This document shows positions 15,270 through 22,091 of a stretch of DNA of 22,185 bases, in pieces. Within the stretch, counting starts at the first letter, position 1, and the number at the start of each line of letters is the position of its first letter. The notes beneath the pieces were generated by a model. It was not told where the DNA came from. It searched no databases and saw only the letters and a list, made by a program, of their open reading frames with translations. The translations under genes were made by a program, and so were the position numbers. The stretch covers positions 1 to 22,185 of the forward strand of contig JABABH010000015.1 of NCBI GenBank assembly GCA_014238325.1. Direction: 5' to 3'. This DNA is from Coxiellaceae bacterium. Lineage in GTDB: Bacteria; Pseudomonadota; Gammaproteobacteria; Coxiellales; Coxiellaceae.

Positions 15270-15713
15270 ATGGCGACGGTATCGAAAAAAAATATTGATA
15301 GTTCTACAACCAAAAAGATGGCAAAAAAACGTGCTGGCCCCAAGAAAGGCAAAGCTCGTATCCTGAATGAAGGGATTGTACATATTAAATCGACTTTTAA
15401 TAATACGCTAGTCTCCGTTACTGATATGCATGGTGGCCAACTTTCTTTTAGTTCAGGAGGGCATTGTGGTTTTAGTGGCCATAGAAAGGCGACACCTTAT
15501 GCGGCACAACTAGCTGCTGAAAGAGCCGCTCAAACGGCACGAGATACTTATTCACTGAAGCGTGTTGTAGTTAAATTGAGTGGCCCAGGAATTCCAGCAC
15601 GTGATTCTGCAACGCGAGCATTGCGTAGCGTTGGGTTAGAGATTATGAGTTTAGAAGATTGCACCCGATTGCCACATAACGGTTGTCGGCCACCTAAAAA
15701 ACGACGCGTATAG
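15270..15713 (+). CDS. rpsK: 30S ribosomal protein S11, with N-terminal extension
   Basis: S11 is a platform protein near the mRNA exit. The 147 residues exceed the E. coli length of 129. The extra part is a Lys/Ser/Thr-rich N-terminus of roughly 18 residues before the family start, with an internal MAKKRAGPKKGKARI that resembles the usual N-terminus and might be an alternative start (ATG at 15318). Core motifs are IVHIKSTFNNTLVSVTD and the C-terminal PHNGCRPPKKRRV, whose Asn-Gly is the isoaspartate site in E. coli S11. The ribosome-binding site before 15270 is weak (GGGAA). The stop is TAG. Confidence 0.95.
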   Translation: MATVSKKNIDSSTTKKMAKKRAGPKKGKARILNEGIVHIKSTFNNTLVSVTDMHGGQLSFSSGGHCGFSGHRKATPYAAQLAAERAAQTARDTYSLKRVVVKLSGPGIPARDSATRALRSVGLEIMSLEDCTRLPHNGCRPPKKRRV

Positions 15714-15729
15714 TAGAGGAAATAAAAGC

Positions 15730-16350
15730 ATGGCAAGATATTTGGGTCCAACCTGTCGTCTCTCACGACGTGAACGTACTGACTTGTTATTAAAAAGTAA
15801 TATTCGTCCGCTTGATTCAAAGTGCAATATTGAGCATACTCCAGGCGTGCACTGGCAGCGTCGTTCTCGCTTGACTGATTATGGCTTGCAGTTACGAATG
15901 AAGCAATTAATTAAGCGCTATTATGGCGTTTTAGAAAAACAATTTAGAAATTATTATAAACAAGCAGATCGACATAAAGGATCCACTGGCCAAAACTTGT
16001 TAGAATTATTGGAAAGACGCTTGGATAATGTTGTATATCGTATGGGTTTTGCTTGTACCCGCGCAGAAGCGCGACAATTAGTTTCACATAATAGCATTCT
16101 GCTCAATGGAGGGCGTGTGAATATTCCTTCCTACCTAGTGAAGCCCAATGATGAAATCGCAATCCGTCAAAAATCAACAGGACAACTGAGAATTAAAGCT
16201 GCTTTGAGTTTAGCGCAACAGGGTACACAACCTTCTTGGGTAGACGTAGACACAACTAAAATGGTTGGGAAATTTAATAGTGTACCGGAGGTTTCAGAAC
16301 TTCCAGCTGATTTTAAGGTTAATTTAGTGGTTGAGCTTTATTCAAAATAA
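15730..16350 (+). CDS. rpsD: 30S ribosomal protein S4
   Basis: S4 starts assembly of the 30S body, affects decoding accuracy and in E. coli represses the alpha operon. The 206 residues match E. coli length. It begins ARYLGPTCRLSRRERTDL. The S4 RNA-binding domain follows with LLELLERRLDNVVYRMGFACTRAEARQLVSHNSILLNG (about 94-131) and the tail VNLVVELYSK. GAGG precedes the ATG. The gap to rpoA is 12 bases. Confidence 0.97.
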   Translation: MARYLGPTCRLSRRERTDLLLKSNIRPLDSKCNIEHTPGVHWQRRSRLTDYGLQLRMKQLIKRYYGVLEKQFRNYYKQADRHKGSTGQNLLELLERRLDNVVYRMGFACTRAEARQLVSHNSILLNGGRVNIPSYLVKPNDEIAIRQKSTGQLRIKAALSLAQQGTQPSWVDVDTTKMVGKFNSVPEVSELPADFKVNLVVELYSK

Positions 16351-16362
16351 GAGGCTGTCAAT

Positions 16363-16734
16363 ATGGTTATGCAAGATCTTGCTAGTACTTTCTTAACACC
16401 GAAAAACATTCATATCGAAGAAGTGCGTCCTCTTTCTTTCCGAATTACTTTGGAGCCTTTTGAAAGGGGATTTGGAGATACGTTAGGGAATGCTTTGCGT
16501 CGAATTCTCATTTCTTCAGTTCCAGGAGCTGCTATTGTTGAAGTTAAAATGGATGGCGTTTTACATGAATATACTTCTATCAATGGCGTGCGTGAGGATG
16601 TCATTGATATTCTCCTTAATTTAAAAGGAATCGCAATTAAGTTAGAGGGTCGTTCAGAAGCAACTTTGTCAGTACATAAAAAAGGCATAGGGGTACTTAC
16701 TGCGGCTGATATTCAATTAGAGCATGGTGTTTAG
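16363..16734 (+). CDS. rpoA: RNA polymerase alpha subunit, N-terminal fragment ending in in-frame TAG
   Basis: Alpha dimerises to start assembly of RNA polymerase (alpha2, then beta and beta'). These 123 residues cover the first part of the alpha N-terminal domain: LEPFERGFGDTLGNALRRILISS (about 30-52, including the arginine equivalent to E. coli Arg45), VLHEYTSINGVREDVIDILLNLKG and LTAADIQLEHGV. Translation then meets TAG at 16732-16734, where E. coli has Glu122; the same frame continues at once with IVNPNH, matching E. coli IVKPQH. All visible sequence before the stop is well conserved. The start 16363 has GAGG 8 bases upstream; ATG 16369 is a possible alternative. On its own this piece holds only part of the dimerisation domain. 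See 16738-17373 for the remainder. Confidence 0.9.
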   Translation: MVMQDLASTFLTPKNIHIEEVRPLSFRITLEPFERGFGDTLGNALRRILISSVPGAAIVEVKMDGVLHEYTSINGVREDVIDILLNLKGIAIKLEGRSEATLSVHKKGIGVLTAADIQLEHGV

Positions 16735-16740
16735 ATTGTG
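16732..16740 (+). other. TAG-ATT-GTG junction inside rpoA
   Basis: The nine bases TAGATTGTG hold the in-frame stop, one skipped codon and a GTG in the same frame. GGTG at 16726-16729, 8 bases before the GTG, could act as a weak ribosome-binding site. No homopolymer longer than three bases lies at the spot and the frame is not shifted, so the change is a substitution (GAG or GAA to TAG), not an indel. Confidence 0.9.
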
Positions 16741-17373
16741 AACCCTAACCATGCGATTGCTACTTTGCAAAAGGAAGATGCAGAGATCAATATGACTTTG
16801 AAGATCAAGATGGGTAGAGGTTATCAACCCGTAGCAGCACGACTCACAGAAGATGAATTATCGGCCCCTTCTGATACATTAATGCTGGATGTATCCTATA
16901 GCCCTGTTAGACGAGTCTCCTATCAAGTTGAGAATACACGTGTGGAGAAACGTACTGATTTAAATAAATTAATTCTCAATCTTGAGCTTAATGGTACTCT
17001 AGATCCAGAGGCAGCTATTCGGCAAGCTGCGACTATTTTGCAGCATCAACTTGCTGCTTTTGTTGACCTTGGAATCACGCAGGGCCAGCCTCGTATTAAT
17101 ATGGAAAATAAGATTGATCCTTTATTATTACGACCCGTGGATGATCTAGAATTGACTGTACGGGCCGCGAATTGCCTTAAAGCTGAAAATATTTATTACA
17201 TCGGAGACCTGGTAAAACGTACTGAGCAAGATTTGTTGAAAACGCCAAATTTGGGTAAAAAATCACTCACCGAAATTAAGGCCGTATTATCCCAACATGG
17301 TTTGAGTTTGGGGTTGATTATGGAGCAGCCTTGGCCACCCTCTGACTTTCCCGAAAAAAAAGAGGATGAATAA
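16738..17373 (+). CDS. rpoA: RNA polymerase alpha subunit, C-terminal fragment (rest of NTD plus CTD)
   Basis: This 211-residue frame continues alpha after the internal TAG. From GTG 16738 it covers the second part of the N-terminal domain (KMGRGYQPVAARL, SYSPVRRVSYQVENTRVEKRTDLNKLIL), the linker and the whole C-terminal domain. In the CTD, LLLRPVDDLELTVRAANCLK and TPNLGKKSLTEIKAVL keep the residues used by E. coli for UP-element and activator contacts (equivalents of Arg265, Asn268, Cys269, Gly296, Lys298, Ser299, Glu302). There is no sign of decay. It could be made by reinitiation at GTG 16738, from ATG 16792, or by readthrough as one 336-residue alpha. Whether a functional alpha results cannot be told from sequence alone. 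The next gene is rplQ, 3 bases on. Confidence 0.85.
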   Translation: MNPNHAIATLQKEDAEINMTLKIKMGRGYQPVAARLTEDELSAPSDTLMLDVSYSPVRRVSYQVENTRVEKRTDLNKLILNLELNGTLDPEAAIRQAATILQHQLAAFVDLGITQGQPRINMENKIDPLLLRPVDDLELTVRAANCLKAENIYYIGDLVKRTEQDLLKTPNLGKKSLTEIKAVLSQHGLSLGLIMEQPWPPSDFPEKKEDE

Positions 17374-17376
17374 TCT

Positions 17377-17787
17377 ATGAATCATCGAAAGAGTGGCCGT
17401 CGTTTAGGCCGAACTAGTTCTCATCGTAAGGCTATGTTTAAGAATATGGCCAATTCTTTATTGAAACATGAATTTATCCGCACGACATTACCTAAAGCAA
17501 AGGAACTTCGTTCTATGCTTGAACCTCTGATCACGCGTGCTAAACAGGATACGGTAGCTAATCGACGGCTTATTTTTGCAAAACTTCGAGATCAAGCTAT
17601 GGTGGCGAAGCTATTTAAGGATATTTCAATTCGCAGTAAGTCGCGTCCAGGAGGTTACTTAAGAATTTTGAAATTTGGTTTTCGTCCTGGGGATGCCGCC
17701 CCTATGGCATTCGTCGAGTTGGTTGATAAAAATATGCCGGAGCTGGCGCTGGAAACTCAGCAGGAGCAGCAGGCCTCTGAAGAATAG
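17377..17787 (+). CDS. rplQ: 50S ribosomal protein L17
   Basis: L17 is a 50S protein near the tunnel exit and the usual last gene of the alpha operon. The 136 residues start MNHRKSGRRLGRTSSHRKAMFKNM, with LLKHEFIRTTLPKAKELR next and GGYLRILKFGFRPGDAAPMAFVELV near the C-terminus. A Gln/Glu-rich tail (ETQQEQQASEE) makes it somewhat longer than E. coli (127). It ends with TAG. I see no convincing Rho-independent terminator after it, only a run of ten G and short palindromes. Confidence 0.97.
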   Translation: MNHRKSGRRLGRTSSHRKAMFKNMANSLLKHEFIRTTLPKAKELRSMLEPLITRAKQDTVANRRLIFAKLRDQAMVAKLFKDISIRSKSRPGGYLRILKFGFRPGDAAPMAFVELVDKNMPELALETQQEQQASEE

Positions 17788-17796
17788 TACGCTGTC

Positions 17797-17806
17797 GGGG
17801 GGGGGG
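17797..17806 (+). repeat. Run of ten G after rplQ
   Basis: Ten consecutive G bases occur 10 bases after the rplQ stop in otherwise AT-rich sequence. The tract is noncoding in both neighbours and could vary in length by slippage or be a sequencing artefact. Confidence 0.9.
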
Positions 17807-17877
17807 CGTGGAATAGGTTCTTCGGTTTGTTTAACGGCGTTCTATACGCTTGTCGCTATGACTAAATGTATCCATTC

Positions 17878-17922
17878 CACTTCAAGTGCATGCTTCGCAT
17901 CTTCATTCGCGAGCGGTATACC
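17878..17922. repeat. Cluster of short palindromes between convergent operons
   Basis: Three small inverted repeats follow one another: CACTTCAAGTG (17878-17888), ATGCTTCGCAT (17890-17900) and GGTATACC (17915-17922). They lie between rplQ and the end of potD, where both transcripts must stop. No T-tract follows, so a classical terminator cannot be claimed; a REP-like remnant is equally possible. Confidence 0.35.
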
Positions 17923-17928
17923 ATCATC

Positions 17929-18975
17929 TTAGCCACCTAGTTTAAGTCGATTCCAGTATTCTTCTAGTATGCGGTCGCTCTTTATCCCTAAATCGCTTGC
18001 GACCTCTCCTTGATCTAATACATGGTTGGGTGGATTAAAGACGATATTATTACGCAAATTTTTTGGAAGTAATGCCATGGCTTTTTTATTAGCGGTAGGA
18101 AATCCAATACCCTGCGCAATTTTTGCAGCGATATCGGGACGCATTAGAAAATTGATCAAACGCATGGCGTTATGATAGTGTGGGGCGTGTATTGGGACAG
18201 CTAAACAATCGATCCAAATAGGAAATCCACCAGTCCCCGGGTAACTGGGCTTCGGATAGATATATTGAATATGTTTATTTTCCTGTTGTACTTGATAGAT
18301 ATTCCCGTTCCATCCCATACCTATATCGGCATCTTCATCAATATAGATATTATTAATAGCATCAGAATTAAACAATTTAATATTGGGTAGCAGACGTCTG
18401 AGTTGTTGATAAGCTTCTGCTATATGCTTTGGGTTGTTATCATTAATAGAATAACCTAGTGTGATAAACGCAATCGCAAAAATTTCGCGTGGATCATTTA
18501 ACATTAATAGCTGATTTTTTAAACTTGACTCCCAAAAGGCTTTCCAATGTTGAAATTGACTCACAGTGTGGTATTGATCGTTAATGACCATGCCAGTTGT
18601 ATTCCAAGTATAGGGTAAACTATACTGATTATGTTGATCAAAGCGATAATTTAAAAATTTCTTATTGAGATATTTAATATTAGGTAACTGCATTTTATCA
18701 AGTTTACGCAACATATGTTCGCGACGCATACGCTCAACGTAGTAGCTGCTGGGAACAATGATATCAAATCCAATCATAGGATTGATTTTGAGTTTGGTAT
18801 ACAGGGTTTCGTTATTCTCAAACTCTGAATAATTAACATGAATCCCCGTCTCTTTTTCAAATTGTTCGATGACTGCTTGAGGAAGGTAGTCAGACCAATT
18901 ATACATATTAACTACAGGAGCATTAGCTATAGCGATTACGTTAACACTATATAATAAGGCGAATAACCATTTCAT
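17929..18975 (-). CDS. potD: Spermidine/putrescine-binding periplasmic protein
   Basis: PotD captures polyamines in the periplasm and hands them to the PotBC channel. The start is ATG 18975, preceded by a strong AGGAGG; an ATG 72 bases further upstream lies inside potC and is not used. The 348-residue protein (same as E. coli) opens with a type I signal peptide (MKWLFALLYSVNVIAIANA). Ligand contacts equivalent to the E. coli ones are kept: Trp27 and Tyr30 (YNWSDY), Ser76 and Tyr78 (SSYYV), Asp161 and Glu164 (NDPREIF), Trp222 (GWNGN), Trp254 and Asp256 (IWIDCLA). The tyrosine equivalent to E. coli Tyr293 is Phe292 (GFPTAN). About six residues are inserted near 243-250 (PSYPGTGG). Polyamine specificity is likely, but spermidine versus putrescine cannot be decided. 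ATG overlaps the potC stop (ATGA). Confidence 0.93.
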   Translation of the reverse strand: MKWLFALLYSVNVIAIANAPVVNMYNWSDYLPQAVIEQFEKETGIHVNYSEFENNETLYTKLKINPMIGFDIIVPSSYYVERMRREHMLRKLDKMQLPNIKYLNKKFLNYRFDQHNQYSLPYTWNTTGMVINDQYHTVSQFQHWKAFWESSLKNQLLMLNDPREIFAIAFITLGYSINDNNPKHIAEAYQQLRRLLPNIKLFNSDAINNIYIDEDADIGMGWNGNIYQVQQENKHIQYIYPKPSYPGTGGFPIWIDCLAVPIHAPHYHNAMRLINFLMRPDIAAKIAQGIGFPTANKKAMALLPKNLRNNIVFNPPNHVLDQGEVASDLGIKSDRILEEYWNRLKLGG

Positions 18976-19742
18976 GATGGTTTCCTCCTGAGTATTAATT
19001 GAGAAGGGATGACGATCAGTAAGGTTAATATGAGTAATAAGGTACATAACGCATTAATTTCTGGGCTGACACCAACGCGCACCATAGCATAAATTTTGAG
19101 TGGTAGTACTTGATAGTTGGGTCCGCTTACAAAAAAACTAATCATGACATCATCAAGGGAGAGGGTAAAACTTAAGAGCCATCCAGCCATCAGAGCTGGA
19201 GCCATAAGTGGTATCAATATACGTGTAAAAATAATATATTCTGAGGCACGTAAATCACGTGCAGTATTGAGGATATTTTTATCGAGCTGTGTGAGTCGTG
19301 TATGAATAATGATAAAGGTAAAGGGGATGCAAAAAGTAATATGAGAGAGTAATAAGGTCCAAAAACCAAAAGGGACGTGTAGTAGCCGAAATAGCAGTAG
19401 TAGAGAAAGCCCTATAATAATATCAGGTATAATAATCAACGAAAATAATAAACCATATAAGATTTGATGCCCAAAAACGCGATAGCGAAATAAACTTAAA
19501 GAGGCCAGCATACCTAATAAAGTCGCGAGGCTTGCCGACAGTGTCGAGATTTCAAAGGAATGTAGGGCAATTATTGCTAGATTGCTATCTTGAAATAATA
19601 AGTGATACCAGCGGGTCGTGTATCCGTGCCATAATAAGGAATGTTGAGCGTTATTAAATGAGAAGAAAATGACAACTATAATAGGGATATATAAAAAAAT
19701 ATAAAGTAGCCCTAAATAGCTTGAATACATCAGGCGCTTCAT
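18972..19742 (-). CDS. potC: Spermidine/putrescine ABC transporter permease PotC
   Basis: PotC is one of two inner-membrane permease subunits that form the polyamine path. The 256-residue product shows about six hydrophobic segments (the first at residues 9-29) and the binding-protein-dependent permease loop at about 160-183, NTARDLRASEYIIFTRILIPL. The usual glycine of this EAA loop, which packs against the ATPase, is arginine (Arg165). C-terminal features such as SLDDVMISFFVSGP match E. coli PotC (FTLSFDDVVVSSFVTGP-like). It overlaps potB by 4 bases (ATGA) at its start and potD by 4 bases at its end, so all four subunits are likely coupled. Confidence 0.93.
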   Translation of the reverse strand: MKRLMYSSYLGLLYIFLYIPIIVVIFFSFNNAQHSLLWHGYTTRWYHLLFQDSNLAIIALHSFEISTLSASLATLLGMLASLSLFRYRVFGHQILYGLLFSLIIIPDIIIGLSLLLLFRLLHVPFGFWTLLLSHITFCIPFTFIIIHTRLTQLDKNILNTARDLRASEYIIFTRILIPLMAPALMAGWLLSFTLSLDDVMISFFVSGPNYQVLPLKIYAMVRVGVSPEINALCTLLLILTLLIVIPSQLILRRKPS

Positions 19743-20596
19743 AAAAATCCTCGGTGTACGGTACCCTTGAAGCGACGTTGATAATATAGGAGTAGTAATA
19801 GCATCAGCACAGTTAATGTGACGCTAGTCGCACTGCCACCTGGCCAATCTTGCATAGCTAGAAATTGACTTTGAATTAAATTTCCTAACATTAAGCTTTT
19901 CTCATTACCTAATAAAGTAGGGATATAGAATAATGTCATCGCTGGTAAAAAGACCAATAGCACGCCAGATATGATGCCTGGAAAGGTCAACGGTAGGATA
20001 ATGCTGCTAAATAAGCGCAATCGGTGAGCGCCGAGGTTACGTGCCGCATCGATGAGTAAAGGATCTAGTTTTTCTATATGGGCATATAAAGGAAGTATCA
20101 TAAAAGGTAATAGGCTATATACATTACCAATCAAGACAGCTGTGTGCGTATATAAGATCGTGATGGGATGTTGAATAATACCCATGGATAATAATAAAGT
20201 GTTGAATAGCCCTTTTGTCTTCAAAATCGCTAATAATGCGTAGGTTCTAATTAATGCACTGGTCCAGAAAGGGATCATCAGCAAAACTAACAATAATGTT
20301 TTCCAGCGCGTCGACCAACGTGCCAAAATATAAGCCGCTGGGTAACCGAGTATTAAACAGATCATCGTGGTCGATAAGGCGAGTGCTAAGGATTGTATCA
20401 GAATGCGTAAGTAAATGGGGTGCAGTAATTGCGTATAATTGTGCAGCGTTAAGGGCAGACTAATTAATTTTCCATATGCGTGGCCGAAAAAACTGGTTGC
20501 CAATAATAACAGCGAAGGAATAAAGGACAGCAGCAATAGCCACAACACGACTGCGGTGGTGGCAGATCGTTGGAATAGGGAATTAGTGGTTTTCAT
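19739..20596 (-). CDS. potB: Spermidine/putrescine ABC transporter permease PotB
   Basis: PotB pairs with PotC to form the transmembrane channel. The 285 residues (E. coli PotB 275) include about six membrane segments (first at about 15-34) and an intact EAA loop, IDAARNLGAHRLRLFSSIILPL (about 182-202, Gly189), docking onto PotA. MIPFWTSALIRTYA and LPAMTLFYIPTLLG are typical of PotB. Its ATG lies 14 bases inside the end of potA and its TGA overlaps potC, suggesting coupled translation in the order A-B-C-D. Confidence 0.94.
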   Translation of the reverse strand: MKTTNSLFQRSATTAVVLWLLLLSFIPSLLLLATSFFGHAYGKLISLPLTLHNYTQLLHPIYLRILIQSLALALSTTMICLILGYPAAYILARWSTRWKTLLLVLLMIPFWTSALIRTYALLAILKTKGLFNTLLLSMGIIQHPITILYTHTAVLIGNVYSLLPFMILPLYAHIEKLDPLLIDAARNLGAHRLRLFSSIILPLTFPGIISGVLLVFLPAMTLFYIPTLLGNEKSLMLGNLIQSQFLAMQDWPGGSATSVTLTVLMLLLLLYYQRRFKGTVHRGFL

Positions 20597-21782
20597 TAGG
20601 TAATATCACCTCCCATCCAATTTTCCAATTGATATAAACAGACTCACCAATATCATAAATGAGTTCATCATCATCTGCGTCAAAAAATTCAGTGATAAAA
20701 ATAGCTTGATTATTAGATAACTTAATAATCAGATCAACCGTACTGCCTTTATAAATCACTTCTTCAACGATACCTGGAATCAATATATCGTGCTTGGCTA
20801 AATGTACGTCACTCATTCCCCAAGCTTCCATATCTTCTGGGCGTACAATAACATGGACGCGATCGTGATGTGTGAAGTGATGGGTATTTTCCAGGGTGAT
20901 GGAGTGCCCCAGAATATTCACCGTAATATGTTGTTCGTCGGCAGCTGTTACGGTGGTGTCGAATACATTAGCATCACCGATAAAATTAGTAACAAATAAA
21001 TTTTTGGGTTCTTCGTAGAGGTCTCGCGGCGTACCGATTTGCTGAATTATGCCGCTGTTAATGACCGCGATGCGATCTGATAGTGAGAGGGCTTCTTCTT
21101 GATCATGCGTGACTAAGATAAAAGTCATATGCAGTCGTCTTTGCAAGGATTTGAGCTGGATCTGCATTTCTTTTCGTAGCGTATAATCGAGTGCGCTTAA
21201 AGGCTCATCGAGCAATAAGACAAGCGGTTCATTTATAATAGCGCGAGCTAAGGCAACGCGTTGTTGCTGCCCTCCACTCAGAGTCTGAGGTTTTCGACTT
21301 TCTAAGCCCATGAGTTTGAGGTCACGCAGTGTTGTCATGACTTTGTCGTACACTTGCTGTTTGGGATGGTGCTGACAGCGTAGTCCAAACGCGACATTAT
21401 CAAAAACGTTCATATGCGGGAATAGTGCATAACTCTGAAAGACCATATTGATGGGTCGTTGTTCAGGAGGTTTATGTGTGACATCCCGCTCGTTGATCAT
21501 GATAGATCCTCGGTCTGGGTTTTCAAAACCGGAAATTAATTTAAGTAAGGTGGTTTTTCCGCAACCTGATGGTCCGAGTAAGGTAAAAAACTCACCATCG
21601 TAGATGGTAAGATCTATGTTTTGTAGAGCAAGATGCTGCTGAAATTGCTTAGATAGTCCTTGTAATGTAATGATGGGGCTGCGGGTATGGGACGACACAG
21701 GGACACGAGAGGAGGCACCCTGCTTCTTATGTGGTTTCGAAAGGCGATGAGGCGGAGTTAGCGTTTGGGTGGGGAGGCTCAT
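20583..21782 (-). CDS. potA: Spermidine/putrescine ABC transporter ATP-binding protein
   Basis: PotA is the cytoplasmic ATPase that powers polyamine import. The 399 residues carry Walker A GPSGCGKTT (70-78), the Q-loop (Gln116), the ABC signature LSGGQQQR (168-175), Walker B LLLLDEP (188-194), the D-loop SALD and the H-loop histidine (His226). A C-terminal TOBE-type regulatory domain follows (about 300-399, VRPEDMEAWG, YKGSTVDLII). The first 35 or so residues are a hydrophilic Pro/Ser/Lys-rich extension before the usual start (SPIITLQGLSKQF). The ATG at 21782 has AAGGTG 9 bases upstream. The gene heads the operon and has a sigma70-like promoter at 21835-21863. Confidence 0.95.
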   Translation of the reverse strand: MSLPTQTLTPPHRLSKPHKKQGASSRVPVSSHTRSPIITLQGLSKQFQQHLALQNIDLTIYDGEFFTLLGPSGCGKTTLLKLISGFENPDRGSIMINERDVTHKPPEQRPINMVFQSYALFPHMNVFDNVAFGLRCQHHPKQQVYDKVMTTLRDLKLMGLESRKPQTLSGGQQQRVALARAIINEPLVLLLDEPLSALDYTLRKEMQIQLKSLQRRLHMTFILVTHDQEEALSLSDRIAVINSGIIQQIGTPRDLYEEPKNLFVTNFIGDANVFDTTVTAADEQHITVNILGHSITLENTHHFTHHDRVHVIVRPEDMEAWGMSDVHLAKHDILIPGIVEEVIYKGSTVDLIIKLSNNQAIFITEFFDADDDELIYDIGESVYINWKIGWEVILPNENH

Positions 21783-21834
21783 CGTCTATCGCACCTTTAA
21801 TCAAGAATGGAAAAATATGAAAATAAAACGAACA

Positions 21835-21863
21835 ATTATGCATGGCCTCGCTTAAAATGTCCA
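21835..21863 (-). promoter_or_regulatory. Sigma70-like promoter for potABCD
   Basis: On the - strand, TGGACA (-35, 21863-21858; 5 of 6 to consensus) and CATAAT (-10, 21840-21835; 5 of 6) are exactly 17 bases apart. This puts the start of transcription about 45 bases before the potA ATG. Confidence 0.6.
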
Positions 21864-21952
21864 GCTTCTTGTGTGTGCTGACTGCCAGGACTGTCTTCTT
21901 AAGATTCCTGCATGAGCATAGGGTCTGTTGTCTACTATGCGCTTTTTAATCT

Positions 21953-21970
21953 GAAAGCTTTATAGCTTTC
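21953..21970. other. Perfect 7-bp hairpin
   Basis: GAAAGCT (21953-21959) and AGCTTTC (21964-21970) form a perfect 7-bp stem with a 4-base TTAT loop. No T-run follows on either strand, so a terminator is not supported. It lies just upstream of the promoter-like pair of the right-hand gene and could be an operator or mRNA structure. Confidence 0.5.
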
Positions 21971-21976
21971 CCGGTA

Positions 21977-22004
21977 TTGAACATCTTGTGGAAGTGGATA
22001 AAAT
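21977..22004 (+). promoter_or_regulatory. Possible promoter for the Rpn-like gene
   Basis: TTGAAC (21977-21982) and TAAAAT (21999-22004) are spaced by 16 bases, about 88 bases before the ATG at 22092. Both hexamers match consensus reasonably, but AT-rich DNA makes chance matches common. Confidence 0.35.
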
Positions 22005-22091
22005 AATGATCGTCGAAATAGTCAATTCGCCCATCACAATTAAATCGAAGCTGTTGATTATAAGACATAACGCATTGATTGGTTGTTTTTT

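Larger units (their letters stand above)
21783..22091. other. 309-base intergenic region between potA and the Rpn-like gene
   Basis: This divergent region holds no open frame of note. It contains the potA promoter-like hexamers (21835-21863, - strand), a bulged stem-loop from CAGGA to TCCTG (21886-21910), a perfect hairpin (21953-21970) and a promoter-like pair for the right-hand gene (21977-22004). I see no tRNA, riboswitch that I recognise, or insertion-sequence ends. Confidence 0.6.

Noticed and set aside
16732..16734. TAG in rpoA as pyrrolysine or a genome-wide recoded codon
   Set aside because: TAG ends ten other genes in the window at family-typical positions, and no sign of a pyrrolysine system is present. 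Local readthrough remains possible and is kept as an option in the rpoA finding.
16724..16741. ATGGTGTTTAGATTGTGA as a small overlapping gene
   Set aside because: It codes for only five residues in another frame and has no support.
18976..19047. Longer N-terminus for potD
   Set aside because: The 24 extra residues overlap potC and would bury the signal peptide; AGGAGG precedes ATG 18975.
21953..21970. Hairpin as a Rho-independent terminator
   Set aside because: No T-tract follows on either strand, and neither neighbouring gene ends there.
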